A DNA stretch of 6,262 nt. Origin: DATJUF01 sp035502655. GTDB lineage: Bacteria; Desulfobacterota; Binatia; Binatales; Binataceae. Below the pieces are notes generated by a model. It had not been told where the DNA came from. It did not search any database and saw only the letters and a program-made list of their open reading frames with translations. The DNA is taken from the NCBI GenBank assembly GCA_035502655.1, contig DATJUF010000245.1, positions 1 through 6,262 on the forward strand, read 5' to 3'. The stretch's first letter is position 1, and each line of letters opens with the position of its first letter. Of this stretch, positions 1 through 4,678 are shown in pieces. The translations under genes were made by a program, and so were the position numbers.

Positions 1-154
1 GGCCCTACGCTGCGCGATGGTCGCCAAAACGGCGACTGCGCGAATCTGTTGCGCGAATCGGTACAATCTATGACTATCGCATACCTGCCGTGGTGCCCAT
101 CACCGCAAATCCTCTCCAACTTATGAAAGCAAGAGAACCAGACTACCCGCTAGG
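1..154. other. Left-edge stretch without a supported gene
   Basis: No reading frame here has a ribosome binding site or a recognisable protein. Plus-strand frame 3 is open from the edge to 329, but most of it lies antisense to the HxlR gene and its translation looks like nothing known. Visible elements are a 6-bp stem GTCGCC/GGCGAC with loop AAAAC (20-36), the 10-bp direct repeat TGCGCGAATC at 37-46 and 50-59, and an isolated -10-like TACAAT at 62-67 without a matching -35. The stem has no T-run on either side, so it is not a clear terminator for the HxlR gene, which ends at 155. The stretch is most likely intergenic. Confidence 0.4.
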
Positions 155-706
155 TCAGGTGTCGTCGATTGGCGGCGCCGACAGAAGATCTACCGCGTCG
201 CCGGCCGGCAACTCAGGTTCGCGCTGGCCCATCCCGAAACGGGCGCGCGTGGCTGGCGCTGCACCGGGTCCAGGGACGATTCGTACCTCCGCCGGACTCA
301 ACGGTTTGCCTTCGATTGTGGTGACCTGAATTTCCGCGATCTCGCTGCCGCTGGATCCTTCGATAACTCTAATTGGCGCTCGGTCGCTTCCAGCCACCCA
401 GCGATCGCCCCATTGCATCAGGGCCATCAGCACTGGAAAGAAATCGCGTCCCTTGTCTGTCAGCCGATACTCGAGCCGCCGTCCGCCACCGGGTCCTGCA
501 ACGCGTTCGAGAATGCCGCGCGCGACCAGCTTCTTCAGCCGCGCCGATAGGATGTTGCGCGCTATGCCGAGATTGCACTGAAAATCATGGAAGCGGCGCG
601 TGCCAAGGAAGGCCTCGCGCAGGATCAGCATCGTCCACCATTCACCGACCAATTCCAGCGCGCGCGCAATCGAACAGTTCATCCGCGCGAACGTCTTGCG
701 CCGCAT
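155..706 (-). CDS. HxlR-family winged helix-turn-helix transcriptional regulator
   Basis: This 183-residue DNA-binding regulator most likely represses the divergent crotonase cluster and itself. Residues 9-103 match the HxlR fold: an N-terminal MNCSIARALELVGEWW block with the family's conserved Cys (Cys11), then LILREAFLGTRRFHDFQ, the recognition-helix region LGIARNILSARLKKLVARGILER (residues 46-68, key part IARNILSARLKKL) and the wing with RLEYRLTDKGRDFFPVL. In relatives such as YodB and HypR the N-terminal Cys senses electrophiles or oxidants; Cys11 and Cys44 could do so here, but this is inference. The C-terminal part (about 104-183) contains GKPLSPAEVRIVPGPGA, which I recall from proteobacterial HxlR proteins, followed by an Ala/Pro/Asp-rich tail of about 30 residues. 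The start at 706 leaves the normal N-terminus intact. No good Shine-Dalgarno precedes it, only CTGGG. The palindrome at 728-742 lies 22 bp upstream of the start. Family assignment is firm; the ligand is unknown. Confidence 0.93.
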   Translation of the reverse strand: MRRKTFARMNCSIARALELVGEWWTMLILREAFLGTRRFHDFQCNLGIARNILSARLKKLVARGILERVAGPGGGRRLEYRLTDKGRDFFPVLMALMQWGDRWVAGSDRAPIRVIEGSSGSEIAEIQVTTIEGKPLSPAEVRIVPGPGAAPATRARFGMGQREPELPAGDAVDLLSAPPIDDT

Positions 707-727
707 AAACCCAGCTTACGGCGCTAG

Positions 728-742
728 GTTGCATCACGCAAC
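728..742. promoter_or_regulatory. Candidate HxlR operator 1 (hxlR-proximal palindrome)
   Basis: The sequence GTTGCATCACGCAAC is a 15-bp dyad with arms GTTGC/GCAAC and one mismatched pair. It lies 22 bp upstream of the regulator's start codon. It is the same motif as the palindrome at 784-798, with centres 56 bp apart. Read on the minus strand it includes TTGCGT, which with a 17-bp spacer faces TAAGCT (718-713), a weak -35/-10 pair. Occupancy would then block transcription of the regulator itself. Binding by the neighbouring HxlR protein is inferred from position and symmetry. Confidence 0.7.
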
Positions 743-744
743 TC

Positions 745-776
745 CTGATTTAACCAGAAATTCCGACCTGGATCAG
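745..776. repeat. Imperfect inverted repeat between the two operators
   Basis: CTGAT-TTAA-CCAG (745-757) faces CTGG-ATCAG (768-776) across a 10-base spacer, giving a 9-bp paired stem with a four-base TTAA bulge on one side. TTAAC (750-754) and GTTAA (776-780) form a second, overlapping inverted pair. The element is centred within about 3 bp of the midpoint of the two flanking palindromes. It may be a further protein site or part of overlapping promoters. Significance is uncertain. Confidence 0.35.
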
Positions 777-783
777 TTAAGAA

Positions 784-798
784 GTTGCATGATGCAAC
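784..798. promoter_or_regulatory. Candidate HxlR operator 2 (perfect palindrome, crotonase side)
   Basis: GTTGCATGATGCAAC is a perfect 7-1-7 palindrome centred on 791 and a second copy of the motif at 728-742. It overlaps a possible plus-strand -35 TTGCAT (785-790), which is 17 bp from TATCAG (808-813), a weak -10. That geometry suits repression of the downstream crotonase cluster. A perfect palindrome duplicated beside an HxlR gene is the expected arrangement for an autoregulated divergent promoter. Actual binding is inference. Confidence 0.75.
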
Positions 799-813
799 CA
801 ATTTGGCTATCAG
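785..813 (+). promoter_or_regulatory. Possible promoter of the crotonase cluster
   Basis: TTGCAT (785-790) and TATCAG (808-813) are separated by 17 bp and match sigma-70 -35/-10 hexamers at 4 of 6 positions each. The -35 lies inside the perfect palindrome, as expected for a repressible promoter. The mirrored pair on the minus strand (TTGCGT 741-736, TAAGCT 718-713) has the same spacing. Both assignments are weak on sequence alone. Confidence 0.3.
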
Positions 814-833
814 GATCATATCGCAGGGCTAAT

Positions 834-877
834 CCGATGGGCGGCGCCGGCCGTTCCTTTTTTCGACGCCCCATCGG
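834..877 (+). promoter_or_regulatory. Leader hairpin upstream of the crotonase gene
   Basis: CCGATGGG (834-841) pairs perfectly with CCCATCGG (870-877). The 28-base loop contains the GC-rich GCGGCGCCGGCC and a T-run at 858-863. It ends 13 bases before the AGGAG ribosome binding site, so in the mRNA it would be a 5' UTR structure. It could influence transcript stability or initiation. There is no T-tract after the 3' arm, so it is not a standard terminator, and I recognise no riboswitch. Confidence 0.35.
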
Positions 878-890
878 TTAGACAGCCCGC

Positions 891-895
891 AGGAG
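891..895 (+). promoter_or_regulatory. Ribosome binding site of the crotonase gene
   Basis: AGGAG lies eight bases before the ATG at 904. It is the strongest Shine-Dalgarno in the window and fixes the start of the crotonase-fold gene. Confidence 0.8.
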
Positions 896-903
896 TCACC
901 GCT

Positions 904-1683
904 ATGCCCGACTACCAGGCCATTGTCTACGAACTGCGCGACGGCGTCGCACAGATAACGCTCAACCGGCCCGAGGCTGCCAACTCGCTTAACCATCAAC
1001 TTTCGACAGAACTGCTCGATGCACTGATCCGCTCGGAGGAAAATCCTGAGGTGCGGGCGCTCGTGCTGACCGGCAGCGGCCGCTTCTTTTGCGCGGGCGC
1101 AGATCTGAAATCCTTCTATACTCAGGTTGGCGCGCTCAAGGACCGTATCTCGCGTCTCCATGTCGCCCTCTCACGCATCGTGCGTGCGCCCTTTCCGGTT
1201 ATCGCCGCGGTTAACGGCACGGCGGCGGGCGGCGGGATGGGTCTCGCTTGTGGATGCGACCTGATTATCGCCGCGGAATCCGCCAAATTCGTCATGGCCT
1301 ATAGCCGCATCGGCCTCTCGCCCGATGGCACTACGACGTATTTCCTCCCGCGCCGTATCGGTATCGGCCGCGCGCTTGAACTCGCTTATACGAATCGGGC
1401 GCTTAGCGCATTGGAGGCGCTCGAATGGGGCCTCGTCAATCGCGTCGTGCCTGACGCCGAACTGGTCCCCGCAACGCATGAGTTCGCCGCGGGCCTGGCG
1501 AAGGGCGCGACCCGCGCACTGGCTGCGGCCAAGCGCCTGATGCATACCGGCTTCGTCGAAACCGTTGAGACCCAGATCGAAAACGAATTGCGCAGTATCT
1601 TCGAGCTGGCCGGTTCCGATGACGTCAAGGAAGCCATCAAGGCCTTCAACGAAAAGCGCCCGGCGGTTTTTCGCGGACGCTAA
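904..1683 (+). CDS. Enoyl-CoA hydratase/isomerase family protein (crotonase fold, PaaG-like)
   Basis: This 259-residue cytosolic protein acts on an acyl-CoA thioester and has the normal crotonase length. The CoA/oxyanion-hole signatures are present: FFCAGADL (61-68) and AAVNGTAAGGGMGLACGCDL (101-120). The two glutamates of classical enoyl-CoA hydratase are absent: the GGGCE position reads GGGMG (Gly113) and the FGQPE position reads FVMAY (Tyr133). Instead AKFVMAYSRIGLSPD carries Asp141, aligning with the catalytic Asp of PaaG-type ring-epoxide/double-bond isomerases (E. coli PaaG has a similar AKFVMAFSKLGLIPD). Isomerase activity is therefore more likely than hydration; the substrate cannot be read from sequence. 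The C-terminus (KEAIKAFNEKRPAVFRGR) is intact and typical. It is the first gene of a probable three-gene operon, 37 bp before the next. Control by the divergent HxlR regulator is inferred from the two palindromes upstream. Confidence 0.92.
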   Translation: MPDYQAIVYELRDGVAQITLNRPEAANSLNHQLSTELLDALIRSEENPEVRALVLTGSGRFFCAGADLKSFYTQVGALKDRISRLHVALSRIVRAPFPVIAAVNGTAAGGGMGLACGCDLIIAAESAKFVMAYSRIGLSPDGTTTYFLPRRIGIGRALELAYTNRALSALEALEWGLVNRVVPDAELVPATHEFAAGLAKGATRALAAAKRLMHTGFVETVETQIENELRSIFELAGSDDVKEAIKAFNEKRPAVFRGR

Positions 1684-1720
1684 ACGCAAATTTCAACAAC
1701 CGTAAAGTTGAGAGCTAAAC

Positions 1721-2317
1721 ATGGCACGCACCATCGAGTTTCTTTTCGACTACGGCAGCCCTTTCAGCTATCTCGCGAGCCTTCAGTTGCCCGGCTTCGC
1801 GCGCCGCAATAACGCGGCGGTAATCTACCGTCCGATTCTGCTTGGCGCTGCGCTCAAGGCCACAGGTAATCAATCGCCCATGGCAGTACCGGCCAAGGGC
1901 CGTTACATGGCTATCGAACTCCGGCGCTGGGCTGCGCGCTATAACGTTCCGTTTCGTCTCAATCCATATCCGTTTCTGGGCAACACCATCATGCTCATGC
2001 GCGGTGCGGTCGCGGCGCAAAAGCACGGCAATTTCGGCATCTATCATGATCTGGTTTTCAAAGCGGTATGGGCGGAGGCGCTCGACCTCGGCGACGACGC
2101 CGTTAGAACGCGGCTGCTCGAACGGGCCGGCTTCACTCCCGCCTCATTCGCCGCCGCGATCGAGTCGCGGGAGGTCAAGGACGAGTTGCGGCGCAACACC
2201 GATCAGGCGATTGCGCGTGGCGTCTTCGGGGCGCCGTCCTTCTTCGTAGGCGGCGAAATGTTCTGGGGCAACGACCGTTTCGACTTCATCGAAGAGGCAC
2301 TGCGCAAGCAATCTTGA
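1721..2317 (+). CDS. 2-hydroxychromene-2-carboxylate isomerase-like protein (DsbA/GST-kappa fold)
   Basis: This 198-residue soluble thioredoxin-superfamily protein has the usual length for HCCA isomerases and kappa-class glutathione transferases. The N-terminal strand IEFLFDYGSPFSYLAS (5-20) places Ser13 where the family activates glutathione; there is no CxxC, so it is not a disulfide oxidoreductase. The C-terminal block GVFGAPSFFVGGEMFWGNDR (167-186) has the cis-proline (Pro172) and the WGNDR motif shared with NahD-type isomerases of naphthalene degradation. The helical insertion lies roughly between residues 45 and 160. It probably uses glutathione in an isomerisation or conjugation step; the naphthalene pathway itself is not present here, so the substrate is open. 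GAGAG (1710-1714) six bases before ATG is the likely ribosome binding site. It sits 37 bp after the crotonase gene and 37 bp before the SDR, consistent with co-transcription. Confidence 0.9.
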   Translation: MARTIEFLFDYGSPFSYLASLQLPGFARRNNAAVIYRPILLGAALKATGNQSPMAVPAKGRYMAIELRRWAARYNVPFRLNPYPFLGNTIMLMRGAVAAQKHGNFGIYHDLVFKAVWAEALDLGDDAVRTRLLERAGFTPASFAAAIESREVKDELRRNTDQAIARGVFGAPSFFVGGEMFWGNDRFDFIEEALRKQS

Positions 2318-2345
2318 TCACATTGCCGGTGAGAGGCCGGCGCAT

Positions 2346-2349
2346 GGAG
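2346..2349 (+). promoter_or_regulatory. Ribosome binding site of the SDR gene
   Basis: GGAG followed by a T-run sits five bases before the ATG at 2355. It supports that start, which directly precedes the nucleotide-binding Rossmann strand. Confidence 0.65.
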
Positions 2350-2354
2350 TTTTT

Positions 2355-3074
2355 ATGGCCGAACCATTGACTCGACCGTTAGCTGTAGTACTCGGCGTGG
2401 GGCCAGGACTTGGCGCCGCTTTGGCGCGCCGCTTCGCCGAGCGCTACGCCATCGCCCTGATCGCCCGCCAGGCGGATTATCTGGAGCGGGTCGCCGCCGA
2501 AATCAAGGCTGGCGGCGGTGAGGCCTTTGCGGTGCCTGCCGATGTTTCCGATCAAGCCGCGCTGGCCGCGGCGTTCGTCGCCATCAGGAAGATAGGGAAC
2601 CCTGAAATTCTTATTTACAACGCTGCGATGCGGCCGTTCGGCACCTTAATGGAAACCAAGCCGAGCACCTTTGAGAATACCTGGCGGGTTAACGCTTTCG
2701 GTGCATTCCTCGCCGCAAAAGAGGTGGTACCAGCGATGCTCGAGGCCGGCCATGGCGTCATCCTCTTCACCGGGGCTACTGCAGGGACCAAGCCGTTTCC
2801 TTCGTCAGCCGCGTTTGGACCGGCCAAATTCGCCATGCGCGGACTGGCTCAGGTCATGGCACGCGACCTCGGTCCCAAAGGCATTCACGTCGCCTATGTA
2901 AATATCGACGGTCCAATCGACATGCCTTTCATTCGTCAGCGCATGCCGAACGCGCAGGATCAGGACTTGCTTAAGCCTTCTGCTATAGCCGAGACGTATT
3001 GGCATCTGGCGCATCAGGACCGTAGCTGTTGGACCCAGGAGATCGACGTTCGGCCGTTTAAGGAAAAGTTCTGA
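2355..3074 (+). CDS. Short-chain dehydrogenase/reductase-like protein with Phe replacing the catalytic Tyr
   Basis: This 239-residue Rossmann-fold protein belongs to the classical SDR superfamily. Visible motifs in order: GVGPGLG (14-20) for NAD(P) binding, DVS near 63-65, YNAA (88-91) in place of NNAG, RVNAFG (111-116) with the structural Asn113, then FTGATAG (138-144) and FGPAK (154-158). The catalytic Tyr is Phe154, the catalytic Ser position is Ala141, and Lys158 is retained. This agrees with the conserved-domain subgroup SDR_c10 (cd05373), described from memory as having Phe instead of Tyr with the Lys kept, so it is a subfamily trait rather than decay. The C-terminal WTQEIDVRPFKEKF (226-239) also looks family-typical. 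Standard Tyr-dependent hydride transfer is unlikely; another reaction or a binding role is possible. It is the third gene of the putative HxlR-controlled cluster. No terminator is visible after its stop. Confidence 0.9.
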   Translation: MAEPLTRPLAVVLGVGPGLGAALARRFAERYAIALIARQADYLERVAAEIKAGGGEAFAVPADVSDQAALAAAFVAIRKIGNPEILIYNAAMRPFGTLMETKPSTFENTWRVNAFGAFLAAKEVVPAMLEAGHGVILFTGATAGTKPFPSSAAFGPAKFAMRGLAQVMARDLGPKGIHVAYVNIDGPIDMPFIRQRMPNAQDQDLLKPSAIAETYWHLAHQDRSCWTQEIDVRPFKEKF

Positions 3075-3135
3075 CGTGTTGATCAGAGTTGAAACTTTGA
3101 ATGGCCGTTCGCGTCTCTAACCATCGAGGTAAAAA

Positions 3136-3141
3136 GAGAGG
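3136..3141 (+). promoter_or_regulatory. Ribosome binding site deciding the start of the His-Pro repeat protein
   Basis: GAGAGG lies ten bases before the ATG at 3152. An in-frame ATG at 3101 exists, but it has no such site and would put 17 charged residues ahead of a signal peptide that begins MKKLTLGLL. The start at 3152 is therefore preferred. Confidence 0.7.
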
Positions 3142-3151
3142 CGAAAGCCAT

Positions 3152-3916
3152 ATGAAAAAACTAACTCTAGGACTTTTAACTCTGGTGCTTTCGGCCGGCG
3201 TGGCCTTGCCCGTGATGGCACAGGGCTATAACCCGGCTGGGATGAACGATTTCGAGAACTTTCTCAGCAACCATCCAAATACCGCTCGCGAGCTCCAGCA
3301 GAATCCCAACCTGATTAACAATAAACAGTGGATGGGGCAGCATCAGGGCCTGGAAGAGTTCATGTCCCAGCATCCGGACGTCCGTTCCTCGATTCACCAG
3401 AATCCGGGCGGCTTTATGGGTTCGGAGGGTCACTGGATGTCCGGCAACGGCGGCTTCATGAATAATTCTGGCAACGCTGCCGTTAACCGCTTCGACCAGG
3501 GCTATCTCGACGGGCATCCGGAGGTGGCGCATCAGCTAGCCCAGAATCCCGGACTGGCCGATAACCCGCAATATCTTTCGGCGCATCCCGGTCTCCAGAA
3601 CTATTTGAACGCGCATCCGAATGTCAGTAACGATCTCAAGTATCATCCCGACCGCTTTATGAGTGACGCCGAACATTCAAATGGCTTTAACTATCATCCA
3701 AATGGATACGGCTATCATCCCGGTCCCTATGCCGAGGAGGGTTATCATAGCGAGGCCGTGCCGCCGAATGCCTACCATCCACAGGGCGTACCGCCGAACG
3801 GCTACCATCCGCCGGCTGGTTATGGCAATCCCGGGTTTGCGGCAGAGCATCCTTATGCCGCCAGCCATCCCTATGCCGCGGAGCACTACTACCACCATCA
3901 CCACCACGAGCAATAA
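3152..3916 (+). CDS. Secreted His-Pro repeat protein with polyhistidine C-terminus, function unknown
   Basis: The 254-residue product begins with a signal peptide: MKK, a hydrophobic stretch (4-19) and a likely cut after PVMA (23/24). The mature part contains two copies of a roughly 53-residue module at a constant offset of 81 residues (37-89 and 118-170). Each has the pattern FLxxHPxxxxxLxxNPxL...HPxLxxFxxxHPxV...NPxxFM, and each is itself two half-repeats 33 residues apart. A Gly/Asn/Met-rich linker (90-113) separates them. Residues 175-254 form a low-complexity tail rich in Tyr, His and Pro, with several YHP motifs, a tandem VPPNxYHP (203-210, 213-220) and the ending EHYYHHHHHEQ. The mature chain has no Cys and 24 His. 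Export to periplasm or outside is supported; metal binding by the tail is an inference. I recall HP/NP-repeat hypothetical proteins in Acidobacteriota and related soil bacteria but know no function. It may have its own promoter in the 77-bp gap after the SDR; none is clear. Confidence 0.85.
   Translation: MKKLTLGLLTLVLSAGVALPVMAQGYNPAGMNDFENFLSNHPNTARELQQNPNLINNKQWMGQHQGLEEFMSQHPDVRSSIHQNPGGFMGSEGHWMSGNGGFMNNSGNAAVNRFDQGYLDGHPEVAHQLAQNPGLADNPQYLSAHPGLQNYLNAHPNVSNDLKYHPDRFMSDAEHSNGFNYHPNGYGYHPGPYAEEGYHSEAVPPNAYHPQGVPPNGYHPPAGYGNPGFAAEHPYAASHPYAAEHYYHHHHHEQ
3260..3418 (+). repeat. First His-Pro/Asn-Pro module in the secreted protein
   Basis: Codons for residues 37-89 encode two half-repeats. 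FLSNHPNTARELQQNPNLI and FMSQHPDVRSSIHQNPGGFM have their HP pairs at 41 and 74 and their NP pairs at 51 and 84. The module aligns without gaps to the second one, 81 residues further on. Confidence 0.8.
3503..3661 (+). repeat. Second His-Pro/Asn-Pro module in the secreted protein
   Basis: Codons for residues 118-170 repeat the pattern of residues 37-89. The HP pairs are at 122, 145 and 155, NP at 132, HP at 165 in place of NP, and the closing FM at 169-170. Protein-level similarity is clear while the DNA has diverged, so the duplication is old. Confidence 0.8.
3758..3811 (+). repeat. Short tandem VPPNxYHP repeat in the tail
   Basis: Two copies of VPPN-A/G-YHP follow each other at a 30-bp period (residues 203-210 and 213-220). 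The copies are similar at DNA level (GTGCCGCCGAATGCC versus GTACCGCCGAACGGC). This suggests a more recent local duplication than the two large modules. Confidence 0.65.
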
Positions 3917-3939
3917 TCGCAGTCTGGGTGTGAGTTGAT

Positions 3940-3965
3940 TAAAGGGCCGCTTGGGCGGCCCTTTA
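3940..3965. terminator. Bidirectional stem-loop terminator between convergent genes
   Basis: TAAAGGGCCGC (3940-3950) and GCGGCCCTTTA (3955-3965) form a perfect 11-bp stem closed by a TTGG loop. The stem starts 24 bases after the stop of the His-Pro repeat gene and ends 21 bases before the stop of the convergent DNA glycosylase gene. The A/T ends of the stem supply a short T-run on each strand, so it can serve both transcripts, though the T-tracts are short. Confidence 0.85.
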
Positions 3966-3985
3966 CTTTGGCCGCATTGCGGTCT

Positions 3986-4627
3986 CTAGTCGCGCGGCAG
4001 TACCGACACGTAGCGGTTCCCCCGCTCGTAAAAGCGCCAGGGCCGGGCTGCCCAGACCTCGCCCGCCGGTTCAACATTGATACGCCGGGAGCGGCCGATC
4101 CTGCCGGCGAGGCCATCCTCCAGAAAAAGTTCATCGCCGCAGAGGTCGCGGGCGTAATCGGCGCCGGTGATGCCGAGCGCCTGAGTCAATTTGCCCGGAC
4201 CGTTCGTGAGTTCCCGCGCCATCGCCCGCTGGCCACGCCGCTGCGTCATCAGTTCGACTCCCCGCAACGGCTCGAGCGCCCGAATCAATACTGCATGCGG
4301 CTGCCCTTCACTGCTGGTGACGATGTTGAATGCCCAGTTCACCCCGTAAAGTAAATAGACGTAGGCGCGTCCCGGCGGACCAAACATCGCTGCTGTGCGC
4401 GGCGTCATGCCGCGCCAACTATGGGCCGCACGATCCTCGGGGCCGCGATATGCTTCCGCTTCAACGATTCGCCCGGCCGTTTCGCCCTCCGCTGTGCGAT
4501 GCACCAACACCTTGCCGATACATTCCTGCGCCACCGTCAGGACTGGACGCGCGTAGAACTCAAGCGTCAACTTCTTGCCGGGTGACAATTCCGTCACGAC
4601 TACAAGGCTGTCAGTTCTGGCCGGCAT
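3986..4627 (-). CDS. mpg: 3-methyladenine DNA glycosylase (AAG/MPG family)
   Basis: This 213-residue base-excision repair enzyme flips out and removes alkylated or deaminated purines from DNA. All family landmarks are present, with human AAG equivalents in brackets: IVEAEAYRGPEDRAAHS contains Glu58 (Glu125, activates water), Tyr60 (Tyr127) and His69 (His136); AYVYLLYG has Tyr91 (Tyr159); N101 (Asn169) and R116 in VLIRALEP (Arg182) follow. The TNGPGKLTQALGI block (141-153) is also typical. Length matches bacterial members. The start at 4627 is the first ATG after an in-frame TGA eight codons upstream; no clear ribosome binding site precedes it, and a GTG at residue 11 is an alternative. It lies 51 bp downstream of the DUF748 gene on the same strand, so the two may be co-transcribed, without an obvious functional link. 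Confidence 0.95.
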   Translation of the reverse strand: MPARTDSLVVVTELSPGKKLTLEFYARPVLTVAQECIGKVLVHRTAEGETAGRIVEAEAYRGPEDRAAHSWRGMTPRTAAMFGPPGRAYVYLLYGVNWAFNIVTSSEGQPHAVLIRALEPLRGVELMTQRRGQRAMARELTNGPGKLTQALGITGADYARDLCGDELFLEDGLAGRIGRSRRINVEPAGEVWAARPWRFYERGNRYVSVLPRD

Positions 4628-4678
4628 GCGTCGCGCATCGCATCATTTCCGCTATCTGACAAAACTGTCCATCGCTCT

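Noticed and set aside
20..36. Stem-loop GTCGCC-AAAAC-GGCGAC as terminator of the HxlR gene
   Set aside because: It is more than 110 bp past the stop, has only six pairs and lacks a T-run on either strand.
90..329. Plus-strand 79-residue reading frame
   Set aside because: It lies mostly antisense to the C-terminal half of the well-supported HxlR gene, has no ribosome binding site and resembles no protein family.
829..1161. Minus-strand 110-residue reading frame over the leader and the crotonase 5' end
   Set aside because: It is antisense to a clear crotonase gene and the translation has no recognisable motif; long shadow frames are common at this G+C.
1171..1689. Minus-strand 172-residue reading frame
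   Set aside because: It is fully antisense to the crotonase gene, whose own frame carries all the conserved motifs.
2328..2343. GCCGG/CCGGC inverted repeat between the isomerase-like and SDR genes
   Set aside because: It has only five pairs with no T-run, and such short GC stems are expected by chance here; it does not argue against co-transcription.
3101..3151. Upstream in-frame ATG for the His-Pro repeat protein
   Set aside because: It would add 17 polar residues ahead of a standard signal peptide, and the GAGAGG site fits the ATG at 3152 instead.
3895..3912. Polyhistidine end as a cloning-vector tag
   Set aside because: The five His use mixed CAC/CAT codons, are followed by Glu-Gln and a stop, and continue a tail already rich in His; the gene then runs into a natural terminator with no vector-like sequence.
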